A stretch of DNA of 64,000 nt from Karstenula rhodostoma CBS 690.94 (Eukaryota; Ascomycota; Dothideomycetes; Pleosporales; Didymosphaeriaceae), in the NCBI GenBank assembly GCA_010093485.1, contig MU001498.1, positions 53,697 through 117,696 on the forward strand. Reading direction: 5' to 3'. Below, one piece after another: positions 1 through 12,214 of this stretch. The notes under the pieces are model-generated. The model did no database searches and was not told the DNA's origin. It saw nothing but the letters and a program-made list of their open reading frames with translations. Position 1 is the stretch's first letter, and the number at the start of each line of letters is the position of its first letter. The position numbers and the translations under genes were made by a program.

Positions 1-2385
1 TAATAGTTTCTATAAACTAGGTTAAAAAATATTATACTACTATTAGTCTTAATTAGGAGTACTTTAGGGAAAATAAATAGATTCTAGTTAATATAACCTA
101 GATTATTAAGTTTATTACTAAGGTCCCTATTATAATTTAACTAAGATAATTAGATTAAGTATATAGTATATTATACTACTAGAATAGTTAAGCTATATTT
201 TCTAATATACCTCTACTAGTTAAGTAATACTCTAGACCTCTAATAGTATAATAGTTATCTAAAGGGAAAATAGATAACCTACTATATCTAAATATATATC
301 TAAGTTTAGTATTACTAAATTAGTATATTTACTAGATTCGTCTAAAAAATAGAATATTAAGCCTATAATCTAATCTATAAATTATTTATATCTACTCTAG
401 TCTATATCTATAATAATACTACTATATTATCTCCCCTATTAATATTATTATTTCTATATCTTATTATTATTATTATTATTATTATACTACTTATCTATAA
501 ACCCTATATTATATCCTTTTAAATTTACTTTTATATTCTAACTATATACTACCTTACTACTACTTTTCTAGTTATTATATATAGTTAGTATCTATACTTA
601 TAAAATTAGTAGGAAGACCTATAGAAAGAAGTTAATAGGGTTTATTTTATTTCTATTTCTAAGCTCTAATAAGAATATAAAACTAGAAGATATTTATATT
701 TATTTTATATATACTAGAAATAGTACCTCTATCCTTTATAATAATACTATAATATTTCTATTATAATCCCTTATAAGTTTAGTCTATTAACTAACTAACT
801 TCTATATTAATTACTTTTTAATCTATTTATTAGGTATATATCCCCTAGGTATTAAGGTAAAGATACTAATTAAACTAAATATTATCTTAATTATATTCTA
901 TTTTATTCTCTAGTCTAATATATTTCTAAATATCCTCTATATATTTTTATTATAATTCTTATTAGGTATCCTTTTAAAATTCTTAGTAAAGGTAATTTTA
1001 AATAGTACCTCCTTTATAACGTCCCTATAGTTCCTTCTATATACCCTAGTCCCTTACTCCTAACTATAAAACCTTTCTACTAATCTAATAAAGTATTTAT
1101 ATAATTAATCTAGTATCTACTATTAGTATATAAACTTAATAATACTATTTATCTATATTTTTTATATATTAAAGAACTAAAACTAAAAATTAAATATTTT
1201 ATTATCTAATAGAATACTCTACTACTACCCTTTATTAGTACTATTTATTAGAGTGCCAGGGGATATATTCTAGTAATAGGATAAAGCTAATATAAAATCT
1301 AATACCCTATTTTAGAATAAGATACCCTTATTTATTAGGACTTTAAATAACTTTCTTTTATAGTAATATTATTATACCTATATAAGCCTAATTATCTACT
1401 ACTTATAAAAGGTATTTATAGATCTAACTACTATACCCCTACTAATAAACTTAGTAATTATATTAATTCTAATACTAGGCTATTTATAGTAATAGAATCT
1501 ATACTAATATTTTTTATTTAATTTACTATTAGGTACCTCTATATACTTCTAGTTCTATAAATTTATAATAGTATTAATTAGGCTATAATTTAAATTATTA
1601 ACTAGTATCTTATTTATAGCTAGTATATCCTTTCTAGTAATATACTTCCTCTTCCTTTATAGTATTATAGAGTATCTTTTAACTACCTTAAGCTATTATT
1701 TTTATTATTATTAGCTAAGCTTATCTTCTTTCTATCCCCCCTTTTTCTTAAATTACTTACTACTATTACCTTTCTATATTTACCTATCTTTTAGTCTAGC
1801 TATATCTTTATTTTATTAATCTAGATCTTAATATATTATATTAACTATTTTTCTTATCTTAGCTTTAGAAATATTAGTAATTATTTAATATAGTATATCC
1901 TTTAGCGTTTATATAATTAATATACTTATCTAGTTAAAACTATCCTTCCCTATAGTATATATATATAAGTATATATTCTAGATTCTATTATATATTACTA
2001 GTATAATATTATATTTATTACTTAGCTTCCTATTTACTACCTCTACTAGCTATAACTATAAGAGGCTAGTAAAAGTATAGAGAGAAACTATAGTAGTAGT
2101 TAGATTTAGAGAATAGTTATAATTATAGTTAGGAGTATAAAAAAAAAGGTAGTAAAGGAGAAAGGGTATAAGTTTCTAGAGGAAAGAAAAAACTAGCCCC
2201 TAAACTATATAGAATTACTAAACTAATTTTAATTCTATAATTAGATCTAAATCTCCCTTAATATAACTACCCCTCTAATCTAATTATAATTTCTAGAATA
2301 TTTTCTATTAACCTTAGAATTTTTATTAATTCTTATCTTTTTCTATTATTATAAGTATTAACTATTCTATACTATATAAAACCTT
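1..2385. other. Unassigned RIP-degraded AT-rich DNA
   Basis: No gene could be assigned. The stretch lacks any TG or CA before position 1,254, where a short surviving island (tgcca) occurs. Both strands give fragments of open frame, with the minus strand around 900-1,650 the more peptide-like, but no motif is recognisable. It lies directly upstream of the OrsD/RecQ relic and may contain that gene's promoter or another decayed repeat. Microsatellite-like (tta)n runs occur near 470-485. Confidence 0.6.
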
Positions 2386-3825
2386 ATCTATATTAATATA
2401 GAATATAGTTTTATTATTTATATATACTATTACTATTATATCCTCCTATTAGATATTAAATTATACTTTAGATCTAAAATTTATAAGGATATATTTATTT
2501 AGTAATATAAAGAGGTATAGGAACTTATAGATAGTAAATATATATAACTCTACTTATTATAGAATAATATAATCTAGTTAATTATTTTATCTACTATTTC
2601 TTTTATAGCTATTAGTAGTATAATACTATTAATACTAGATCTTAAGTATAATATCTATAGGATAATATTTAGGGGGGAGATAGTAAATATAACTAAGAAT
2701 ATAAAGAACTACCTCTATATAATATATAGGGTTAGAAGTTATAACTTTAGTATAAATATTTATACTACTACTACTAATATATAGATAACCTATTATTAGA
2801 CTATATTCTTATAATATCTCTAACTAAATAAATAAAAATTATAGTACTTTAAAGTATAGTACCCTATACCTTAACCCTATATATCTCCCTTAGTAGTAGA
2901 TACTAAGAATAAAGAGGAAGGCTAGTTTATAAAGATAGATATAGAGGTAGATATAAAAAAAAAAAAAAAAAGTTAATATATATTATATACTATAGCTACT
3001 ACCTACTATATTATAGTAGATTAGTTTATATTATAAATTAATTAAGTATAAAAGAGACTAGATAAGGATATTATCTACTAGTATAGTAAAATATTATTTA
3101 CTACTAAATATATTATAAACCCCTTTTTTAGATATATAAAATTTTATAAAGTTATTAATAATATAGAGTAGGATATAGTATAGAACTATATATATTTAGC
3201 TATTTAGATATATCTAAGACTTACTCTTTTATAGAGTATTATAAAGAGTATATTTTAGATTTAGTAGAATATAATTATATATAGTATCTTTTACTAGACC
3301 TATATATAGATTATATAGAAATACCTAAATTATATACCTATAATATTCTTTATATATTACTAAGACTTCTTAAACTATTACTATAATATAATACTATCTA
3401 TATTTACCTTCTTCTACTAAGTATTTAAGGTAGGCCTAGACTATCTATTAATACTAAAAGTATTAAAAATAATAGAAAGGGTATAGAAGGGTATCTATAT
3501 ATATCTAATAGAAGTAGATAGCCCTATTACTATAACTCTAGCTATAGTCTATAATTACTAGACTTTAACTCTCTTAGAATAGATATATTATAAGTTCTAA
3601 CTAGTACTTATATAGTAGACTACTAGTAGAAGCGATTTTAATCTAGCTATTATAATAATAATTATATTTATTACTCTAGACCTATAAAAGTCTAGTTTTA
3701 AGTAGATATATAACTTTATTATAGATATATCTATACTAAAGAAATACTACTATCTTATAATATATTAGTACTTTTAGGAGATAATTATAATATAGCTAGA
3801 AGAGGGAGATAAAAAGGAGGAAGAG
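2386..3825 (+). pseudogene. OrsD-domain N-terminal part of an OrsD/RecQ helicase relic
   Basis: Reading in frame with GAA at 2,401 and passing RIP-type stops gives a protein beginning EYSFIIYIYYYYI. The tyrosines sit where the OrsD family (orsellinic acid/F9 cluster protein D, PF12013) has a zinc-binding Cys/His pattern, since TGC and CAC become TAC and TAT by RIP. A second Cys/His-like block follows at about 2,640-2,730, then a segment like the family's QxxF...YF-V signature (about 2,800-2,870). A poly-A tract at about 2,946-2,962 lies in the charged region after it. The relic ends in a Lys/Glu-rich linker exactly where the Gypsy element inserted (AAGAG duplication), and the frame resumes at 17,332 with the same Lys/Glu-rich composition. 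OrsD domains fused to RecQ-like helicases are known in fungal repeat and subtelomeric genes. The assignment rests on pattern similarity by eye. The start is unknown because all ATGs are lost. Confidence 0.55.
3821..3825. repeat. Target-site duplication AAGAG, left copy
   Basis: Five bases aagag flank the left LTR of Gypsy copy 1. The identical pentamer at 17,327-17,331 follows the right LTR. Five-base duplications are typical of Ty3/Gypsy integrases. Confidence 0.95.
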
Positions 3826-4071
3826 TATAAGGCTAGAATATAGCTAAATAGAGTAAATACTCTTAGAATTAGATAGATAGAAGAAACTATATAAATTAAG
3901 ACTAAACTTAAAATATTAAAATAGAGAGGGTTCTAGAAAGAAGCTCTCTATATACTAGGTATTTAAAATCTACTAACTAATCTATATATAGGTTACTAGA
4001 TAAGGCCTAAGCTTAAAGATAGGTAAATATCCTATAAGGGGATTTAACCTTAGGTTAAATTAACCCTTATA
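3826..4071 (-). repeat. Gypsy copy 1, 3' LTR
   Basis: This is a 246-bp direct repeat of 17,081-17,326. Termini are tataagg...cccttata on the plus strand, which is the RIP form of TGTAAGG...CCTTACA. It contains an inverted motif ttaaccttaggttaa near its plus-strand right end and a TATA-like tatatata about midway. Confidence 0.95.
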
Positions 4072-4086
4072 TTACCCCCCTCTAAG
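4072..4086 (-). promoter_or_regulatory. Polypurine tract of Gypsy copy 1
   Basis: On the minus strand the sequence next to the 3' LTR reads cttagaggggggtaa, a purine run adjoining the LTR start. This is the expected plus-strand DNA primer of an LTR retrotransposon and fixes the orientation. The matching tract in copy 2 lies at 49,552-49,565. Confidence 0.85.
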
Positions 4087-4584
4087 TGTAATCTAGGGTC
4101 TTAATAGTCTCTAAGGATTATAAAAATACCTATATCTATAAAAAGAAAGAAAAGAATAAATTAGTCTAGAAAGAAAAAAATAAAAATAAAGAAAAATATC
4201 CTCTATACTCTTAAAAAATTTCCTATTAAACTTATATAGTTATAGACTAGATTAGAGTATCCTACTCTAGTATAATTATATAGGGCTCTATAATTTCCTA
4301 TATAAAATACCTTTATTTAGAATTTTTCTAAGTAGTTAGCTACACGCTATTATATATATATTATATAGGGTTCCCTAATCCTATAAGGAGAGGTTAAAAT
4401 CTAGTTTAAAACCTTATATTCCTTACTTATAGTTAAAGACTTAAAGTGCTTAATATATAAAGCTTAATTCTTTATAGTATTAAAAAATATAAGGTAAGTA
4501 TACCTTATAAATACTAGGTAGGCTATCTAGATTAAACTATTTATACTAACTAGCCTATTTTTAGATAACTTTTTATTAACTATT

Positions 4585-7181
4585 TACCTTAACAGGCGTA
4601 TTATCTTTAGGATTACTATTTAAGAATACTTTATTAAGGATAGCTTTCTTCTAAGTGTCCAGGCGCTTAGGGGGTCTAGCTACCTAAGGATTAGTATTAT
4701 AAAAGTCGCCTACTAGCTTTAGAGTATTTCTAAAATTAGATACTAGATACTATATATTATCTAGGTTATAGCTTTACTATACTATTTAGTACTAGAGTTT
4801 TCCCTAGCTTAGTTAACTATTATAAATAAGTAATACCTCTTATTTAAGGGTACTATTAACTTTAGTTAGTAGTTCCTATAGTTAGTATTATCTAGGAAGT
4901 AGGTTATTAGGCACTTTTTAAAGATAATCTATATAAAATACTAGATAAACTTTTATATATAATAGTAATTTAAATTTATAGAATAACCCTTTTATCCCTA
5001 TAATATAGTATAGACTATATATTTACTTATTAAACTTAATAGAGGAATATAATATTAAAAAGCCTTTTAGGGTAATATAGATAAAGTTACTAATAATAAA
5101 GTTAAGTAGTTAGTAGTATTTATTGGCTTATTTTACTATTAAGTCTTATACTATAATAAGGTTCTAATAGGCCTGGTTATAAACCTAAGTAATAGCTTTA
5201 AGATAAGTAGTAATAAACTTATAGGCTTATTTAGAGCTAATATTATTAGGGGAGTTCTTAAATAATCTAATTCTATCTCTCTAGTTCTAAAAGACTTTAG
5301 CTTTATAGCTAAACTTAATTTTATATAGAAAGAAACTAGTAGATTTATTAAATAAAGAGGCTTATACCTAGTTTATTAAAGAGAGTAGATCTAACTAGTT
5401 ATTCTAAAATTTATTAATAAATAGGTAGAGATACTAGTTAATATACTTATTATATATCTTAGTTTAACTATCTATTTAGGTATAATCTATAAATATAAAT
5501 TTCTACTATATACCTATAAGATAATATAGTTTACTAGTAAAATTAGAAGTAAACTATAGCCCTTAATCTAATATAATAAATTTAGGGATATTAAAGATCC
5601 TTTAGATATACTAGTAGTAAAGGGAGATAGCCTATTCTATAATAATTATCTTATAGTATAGTAGTAAAAAGGTATATTTACTTAGGTAGTATATATAAAC
5701 TATAATATTATTAAAGCCCTTTTAGTCTAGTAAAAAGCTTTTAAAGTCTATAGAGATATCTTACTATATAGCCTCTAGAATAAATAGTAGCTAGAGTAGG
5801 CCTAACTTCTTATTATAAGGGGGCTTAGTTTAGTAGTAGATTTTATAATTTTATATAAACTATTTAATATCTATATATATATAGCTCTAATAGTATAATT
5901 CCTAAATAAGTTTATAGGTCTTTTTAGTACTAGAGTGCGTGGTTATCTAGTAGGAGTAAACTATATTAATAAGGATTATTTAAAGCTAACTAGTTTTAGA
6001 GATAACTAAGTAGTCTTAGTATAAAAAAAGTCTAGAAGGTATTTTATTATACTTACTATTTAGTTTAGAGGTAGCCTCTTAAAGTAGTTCTAAGGTTAGG
6101 TTAGTATAATTTACTTTAAATAGGTAGTCTACTAGTATAATAGGAGAGTTTTATAATTTAGCCTCCCTACTCTACTAGTTTAGCTTAGTAGTAGTAACTA
6201 ATACTATTACTTTATAGTCCTTATTATTAGTATTATTATTAGTAATATCCTATTATTAGGGGAAGAAGTATATTATATAGGCTAATTTAGCTTTTACCTT
6301 CTATATAACTAGTTCTTCCTATTTCTATAATAGTATATTAGCCACGATATTTATAGATCTAGGGTAAAATATAATTATATAATTATACTAGAATAATACT
6401 TCTAACTAATAAGTCTAGTAGAATATAAGTTCTCACTTTATAAAGAAGTATTTAAGTATATAATAGTCTATAATAATAGTAAATAGCTCTTCTAACTATA
6501 GACTAATAAGCTAGATATACTATATATATAACCCGCCTATAATAGCGAGTATTTCTTTATTATAAATATTATAATTTATCTCTACTAGTTTTATTTTATA
6601 TAAGTAAAAACTAAAAGATTTTTAGGTTCTATTATCTTATATCTATAAAATAACTTCTATAATAATACTATTACTAGTATTAGTCTCTATCTATATCTTA
6701 TAGTAGGGAGAATACTATATAATAAGATTATTTAAGTAGAGAAGGTCCTTTATAGCTTAAAAAGTAGTATATTCCTTATTTTTAAACTTATATTAGATAC
6801 CTTTTTTAGTTAGCTTAGTAAGGGGTTAAATAACGCGTTTATAGTTTTTAAGATAAACCTAATAGTAATTATAGAATCCTAAAAAGGATTAGAGGGTATA
6901 GAGACTAGTAGGCTCTTTCTAGTCCTATATTATAGTTTCCTTCTTAGGGTCCTTGCGGATCCTGTTAATAGTAATAATAAAGCCTAGAAATTTAACTTCT
7001 TAAATAGTAAATTTACTTTTCTTAATATTATAATAGAGGTAGTACTCTTTTAGCTATTTAATAATTTTAGATATATAAGTCTTATACTCTAGGGGGTTCT
7101 TAGAGTAGATAAGAATATTATTAATATAAACTATATAAATTAAGTTAATTATATTAACTAGAATTATATTAATAAAGTATT
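4585..7181 (-). pseudogene. Gypsy copy 1 pol, C-terminal part (RT end, RNase H, integrase, chromodomain tail)
   Basis: On the minus strand, 7,111-7,131 reads VYINNIL. Each Asn codon AAT is RIP from GAT, so this is the reverse transcriptase active-site motif VYVDDIL, followed by IYSKNPLEYK and an EVKFLGFI block diagnostic of Ty3/Gypsy RT. RNase H lies between about 6,000 and 6,900. The integrase zinc finger is at about 5,825-5,962: H-x-H, then H(P/S)GTKKTYKL, ELYYW, and a C-x2-C-like pair now Tyr-x-x-Tyr. The catalytic core follows near 5,640-5,760 with VYI-x-x-LSKYT. The tail at about 4,640-4,760 has NFRNTLKLVGDFYNTNP and PPKRLDTW, as in the region after the chromodomain of fungal chromoviruses. 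The reading frame is broken by many RIP stops and by the Copia insertion at its 5' side. Confidence 0.9.
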
Positions 7182-7186
7182 AGAAT
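7182..7186. repeat. Target-site duplication AGAAT, left copy
   Basis: The pentamer agaat precedes the Copia 5' LTR and recurs at 12,501-12,505. Gypsy copy 2 shows the empty site (agaat once, at 52,662-52,666), which confirms the insertion exactly. Confidence 0.97.
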
Positions 7187-7472
7187 TATTAGATTACGTA
7201 TATATATTATTACCTATAGTATAGTATACTTACTATTATAGTAAGTTATAGTAACTACTAGTGGTAGTAGGTAGTAAGTATAAAAGGAGAGGCTGGGATA
7301 TTTTATACTATTAGGACTAGTATAGGGTACTAAGGCACCGTTTAAGGGCGTATCTTAGCTAGACTTAGAATAATAATTAATTATAATAATTAGTATAAAT
7401 ATATAATATATAACTAACCTATCTATATCTATAGTTTATAGTAATCTATTATTATTTATAGTAAATCTAATA
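7187..7472 (+). repeat. Copia 5' LTR
   Basis: This is a 286-bp direct repeat of 12,215-12,500. All differences I compared are transitions (for example gtatagtatactt versus gtatagcgtattt). It retains a small island with TGG and CACC (7,293-7,340). Confidence 0.97.
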
Positions 7473-7485
7473 ATTAAGAGTCTTA
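7473..7485 (+). promoter_or_regulatory. Probable primer-binding site matching a tRNA-Lys(CUU) half-molecule
   Basis: Directly after the 5' LTR the sequence is attaagagtctta. Its complement contains agactcttaat, the anticodon stem-loop sequence usual in eukaryotic tRNA-Lys with anticodon CUU. There is no TGG-type site pairing with a tRNA 3' end. Drosophila copia is known to prime from the 5' half of a tRNA cut in the anticodon loop, so the same mode with a different tRNA is inferred here. Confidence 0.55.
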
Positions 7486-7689
7486 CTACCTTATTACTAA
7501 CTACACGTGCTAAATAATATAGCGCTACCTATTAGACCTATAAAGACCTTCCTTACTACTTTTATATAGTATATAGAATAGCTAACAGCGCTAGAAATAT
7601 AAATAAGAGCTAACTAAGTATAGTATATATTTAATCTAACTAATAATAAGGTACTAAAGCCACGACTATAAGCACTATAGTTACTAGAC

Positions 7690-9240
7690 CTATATTAATT
7701 TATATATAATAATAACCTAATACTAAGTAGCCTATATATCTTTATAAATATATAAAAGTTATAATAGAATTTATAAGTTAAATACTATAAACTATAATCT
7801 AATTAGTATAAAATAGAACTAGTAGAATATTATATAGAGATATAGAGAGTAGAGAAGCTTATATTATACCTATAGGGTTCTATTATAGCTAACCTATTTA
7901 GTACCTATTACCTTTCTAAGAAACTATATAAAGAATAGATCCTCCTTATTATAAAGAAGGTAGGAGTTAATAATAAAGAAGTAAAGCTATAAGTGTAATA
8001 TAAATACCTATATATTATCTAAAATACTAAGAGGTTAACTAAATAGGACCTTTAGCTAGCTAAATATAATCGCGTAGTATTTACTACTAAGAGGTAAGGC
8101 TATATAGAGACTATAGATAATATAACTATCCTTAATAATTTTATAAGAAGTATTATAGTGCTAGATAAAGTATATACTACTACTTTTAAATAGGCCCTCT
8201 AAAATAAATAGGAGATAATATACTAAGATATAATAAAGAGGTTTAGACTCTATATAGAGTACTATTATCTAGTTAAGGCTATAATTAGAGCTATATTTAT
8301 TACTAAAGGAGAACTAAATACTAGTACTAAAGGGGATACCTTTTATATTAGTAATAGTATACCTATATAAATATAAGGTACTTAAAAATAGGGATAGAGT
8401 ATAATAATATTCTTATAGGGATTATATAACCCTAATTTACTTATACTATATAGATAAGGATCCTTTATATTATATAGGTAAAGCTCTATACTATATAGGT
8501 AAAATACTTCTATACTATATAGGTAGGGAGGTTATAGAAGGAATAAAATACCTTACTAGTAAATAAAAAATTAAGGTATAAATAAAGAAAAGTATTCTAT
8601 ATATTCTATAGAATATATACTAAAGGATTACTATTATACCTTTCTAGAAAAAGCTTTAGTATAGTGGAAACTATAACTAGGATAGAATAGTTTTATTAAG
8701 TATAATATCTAAAATAATCCCTTAATATAAGAATAGATACGTATATTTAAATAAGTATAATCTAGGATACTATAAATTAAATAGTTATATATACCTATAC
8801 TAACCTAAATATTAGAGGCTAGTAATAAGTAACTAGAAGAATAGAAAATTACTATAATCCCTATAAGCTTCTAAGTAACCTCTTAATCTAACCCTTATAT
8901 ATACCTACTATAAACCTTATTAATCCTTAACTTAGGTACTATATATTATATCTTTAATAATATTAATTAATTTATCTTACTTTAGTTACTAATACTAGGA
9001 GACTTTATATAGGTAGGTAATATATAGGTCTAGATATAAGGATATAGAAGTATTTACCTTAAACTATAAAGTTATTAAGGAAATAGTATAATTAGGCTTA
9101 ATAATATAGCTTACTACCCCGACCTACTTTATAACCTAGTATCCTTTTAACTACTTAGATATTAAGGACTATAGTAGGATACTAAATTAGAACCTATAGT
9201 ACTAAAATAGGCTAATAATACTATTATAGTAGAACTATAA
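7690..9240 (+). pseudogene. Copia gag-like region
   Basis: This is the region between leader and the GAG-pre-integrase finger on the plus strand. Several long stop-poor stretches (for example about 7,830-8,350) read as a Lys/Glu/Leu-rich protein. No zinc knuckle could be pinned down because Cys and His codons are the ones RIP destroys. The assignment is by position within the element. Confidence 0.5.
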
Positions 9241-9339
9241 AAGTTATATAGTTAATAGGTACTAGAGTATAGACCTACTAATAGTATTTATACTATTATA
9301 TAAAATATAGTATATACTATATATAAGGTAATAATATAT

Positions 9340-10400
9340 ATAAAGTATAAGGTAAAAACTATAAGTATAGCTATATAGTATAAATAACTAGGCCACCTAG
9401 GACTAAATATACTTAAGTACCTAGTATAGCGAGCTAAGGGGGTATATATTAAAGATATCCCTATAGTGAAATATAACGCCTATAGACGAGCTAAATTAAA
9501 ATAATAGATTAGATATATACCTTAACTAAATAATTAAGAACCTAGTAAGTATATTATAATTAACTTTTATAACTTTAAACCTAATAGCTCTACTAAAGAG
9601 AAAAGTTAAATATTAATTACTAATTAATACTCTAGCTATATATAGGACTTCTATTTTAAAGATAACTACCTAGTAAGAACTATTATTAAAGTACTTAGTA
9701 GTTTTATACTATTTATAAAAGTATAGTTTAGTATAATAGTTAAGATTATTAAATTAAATAATAAGATCTTTATAGTAAAAGTAGATATTAAATACTAGTA
9801 CACGAGCTAAAGTATTAAAATTAAGCCCTTAGTACTAGATATATAAGTATAAAATAGAGGAGCCAAGTACTTAGGGGGTATAATAAAAAAAAAAGCCTAT
9901 ATAATATAACTTAATATAAACCTTCTATAGGAAATATAGCCTGAGATTACTAGGGCTATAGTATACCTATATAATTAAAAGCTAAATTATAAAAATTACT
10001 AGTACTTACTATATAAAGTATTCTTTATAATAGTCGCCCTTATTAATAAAATAGTAACTTAGCCTTAGAAACTAAACCTAGTATACCTTAAAGTATATAG
10101 AAGTAAAGCCTTTACTATAACTAATAATATATAGTATAGAAAAAGTAAACTATAGAAACTAGATCTAAAGGTATAGATTAGATACTTTATAGAATACTAA
10201 TTAATAAATATCTAGCGTGTATAGATTCTATTACTATTAAAAGTAATTAGTATCTATAATATTATATTTAATAAAGATATAATATTTAATAGAATATAGG
10301 AAGAGCTTATAGATAACCTTATATATAGTACTCTAGAAGAGATCGTGTTATAGGTTAGAATTATAGAAAGACTACCCGCTCTAATAACTAAACTAGAGAT
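9340..10400 (+). pseudogene. Copia GAG-pre-integrase finger and integrase
   Basis: At 9,376-9,402 the frame reads (W)(H)K(Q)LGHLG, the HxxxLGH signature of the GAG-pre-integrase domain (PF13976), with TGG now TAG and CAT now TAT. A downstream VKYNAYRRAKLK (about 9,467-9,502) is the CxxC...GK part of the same zinc finger with Cys turned to Tyr. The integrase core follows: ITN-x-YS-x-YI near 9,620 and IKLNN near 9,745, where Asn codons derive from catalytic-region Asp. All stops are of RIP type. The enzyme would have joined element DNA to the target, generating the 5-bp duplication. Confidence 0.85.
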
Positions 10401-10899
10401 AACTTTATTCTATAAAAACGAGTTAGTTATAATAAGTTATAGTAACTTATAATAATAATAAAAGATATTAGAAGAGTTACTAGGGAGGAAGTATAATAGT
10501 ACCTATCTATTACTACTAATAATACTACTACTAGTTATACTACTAGTATAATTTATAATATAGAATATACTATTACTAAAAATATAAGTAGTAGATAATT
10601 ATATATAATAGCTAATAGTAGCTAGTATAAAGATTATACCCTAGGTAGCTATATTTATAGTAGGTACCCTAGCAGGTTATAAAGGTATATATAAAGGCTA
10701 TAACCTTAATAAAGTATAAGTAAAATAGATACTTATAAAAGGATTAAAGCCTTATTAAAGCTAGCTATTACTACTACTAACGATCTAAACTAGACTTAAG
10801 AATTACCTAATAGGGAAATTATTTTAAGAAACTAAATACGAATACCTCGCTAGCTATTAATAAATAAACTTATAGATAAAAGTATTATAGAGACTAATT

Positions 10900-11186
10900 A
10901 AATAAGTAGGTTACTAAATCCTTAACTATATATAGGTATATACCTATAAACTTAATAAATACTATTAATTTCTAAAGTATAAGGCTTAACTAGTTATATA
11001 AGGAAACTAGTAGAAGGATATTACTCTATAAAATACCTATATAGTAACCTTAACTAATTAATTATTTTATATACTTATAGCGATAGCTACTAGGTATAAC
11101 CTTAAACTAAAATAATATAATATAACTAACGCGTTTATATATATAATACTTAATTAAGAAGTCTATATAAGGATACCTATAGGGTA
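10900..11186 (+). pseudogene. Copia reverse transcriptase, N-terminal part, cut by assembly gap
   Basis: At 10,968-11,014 the frame reads FLKYKA-x-LVI-x-GN, the KYKARLVVRG motif of Ty1/Copia RT. It is followed by an ATLA/FxxLIAIA-like block and, at about 11,110-11,140, KQYNITNAFI, the QxDVxxAFL motif A with Asp turned to Asn. EVYIRIPIG then runs directly into the N run. The YVDD motif lies in the gap. Confidence 0.9.
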
Positions 11187-11444
11187 NNNNNNNNNNNNNN
11201 NNNNNNNNNNNNNNNNNNNNNNNNNNNNNNNNNNNNNNNNNNNNNNNNNNNNNNNNNNNNNNNNNNNNNNNNNNNNNNNNNNNNNNNNNNNNNNNNNNNN
11301 NNNNNNNNNNNNNNNNNNNNNNNNNNNNNNNNNNNNNNNNNNNNNNNNNNNNNNNNNNNNNNNNNNNNNNNNNNNNNNNNNNNNNNNNNNNNNNNNNNNN
11401 NNNNNNNNNNNNNNNNNNNNNNNNNNNNNNNNNNNNNNNNNNNN
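11187..11444. other. Assembly gap (258 N)
   Basis: This is a run of N inside the Copia reverse transcriptase. The length may be an estimate, so the element's exact size is uncertain. Confidence 1.
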
Positions 11445-11990
11445 GATTACTATTATTTATAGTAGTTATAACGTAACTAGATATTACTTTTACTATATTA
11501 TAGCTAGTCTGGTTTCTATTAAACCTAGGTTAAGTATATTAAAATACTACTAATAGAGTATTATTATATCTCTTAACTACTAAATATAAGGGTCTATAGC
11601 TTAGAGGTAGATTATATCTCTAGATTACTAGCGACGCCTTATTTACTAATAATATAATTAATAGGAAAAGCTTATAGGGCTATATAATTAAGTTATTTAA
11701 TAGCCTAATAGTATAGAGGGTAAATAAATAAGATACTATTACTACCTCTATAATAGAGGTAAAACTACTCGCCTTATTATAGGTAACTAAGGAAGCTATC
11801 TATATTTTAAAATTATTAAGAGAGCTCGGGATTATATTACCTAGCTCTATAATTATAATATAATATAATAATTAATAGATAATTTACTTAGTAACTTAGA
11901 AAGTATTAAAACTCTAAACTAAGCTCCAATATATTAATATCTATAATTACTAGCTATAATAAGAAGTCTCTATAGAAATAATTATTATTA
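11445..11990 (+). pseudogene. Copia RT C-terminus and RNase H
   Basis: Around 11,630-11,800 the frame reads SDALFTNN, then NRKS-x-x-GYI, KLFNSLI and EVKLLAL. This is the Copia RNase H core (SDASFADD...RRSSQGY...KLFGGPI...STTEAELLAL type), with Asp turned to Asn and Gly to Ser by RIP. The upstream part from the gap is the RT thumb/connection region. Confidence 0.9.
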
Positions 11991-12198
11991 AGTATACTAA
12001 GTTAGCTAAAATAATTACTAATAGACTTATAAAGATACTACTAGTAAATAAATAGCCAGACTTCCTTAACTAGTTTAGATTAGTTAATATAGAAAATCGA
12101 AAGGTGATAAGTACTATACTACTTAAAGAAATTTAAAACTATCTTTACTAAGTACTCTAAGCTATTACTTATAATCCAGCTTAGGTAGCCTAGGGGTA

Positions 12199-12214
12199 CT
12201 AAGCTAAGGGGGTA
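12199..12214 (+). promoter_or_regulatory. Copia polypurine tract
   Basis: ctaagctaagggggta abuts the 3' LTR. A purine-rich run ending in ggggg at this position is the plus-strand primer and confirms plus orientation. Confidence 0.85.

Noticed and set aside
4041..4070. ttaaccttaggttaa inverted motif in the Gypsy LTR as an operator or origin
   Set aside because: It occurs only as part of the LTR in every copy. No independent evidence of a regulatory role exists, so it is noted only within the LTR entry.
7473..7545. A tRNA gene on the minus strand just inside the Copia LTR
   Set aside because: Only the anticodon-arm match is convincing. A full cloverleaf cannot be drawn, and the position next to an LTR fits a primer-binding site.
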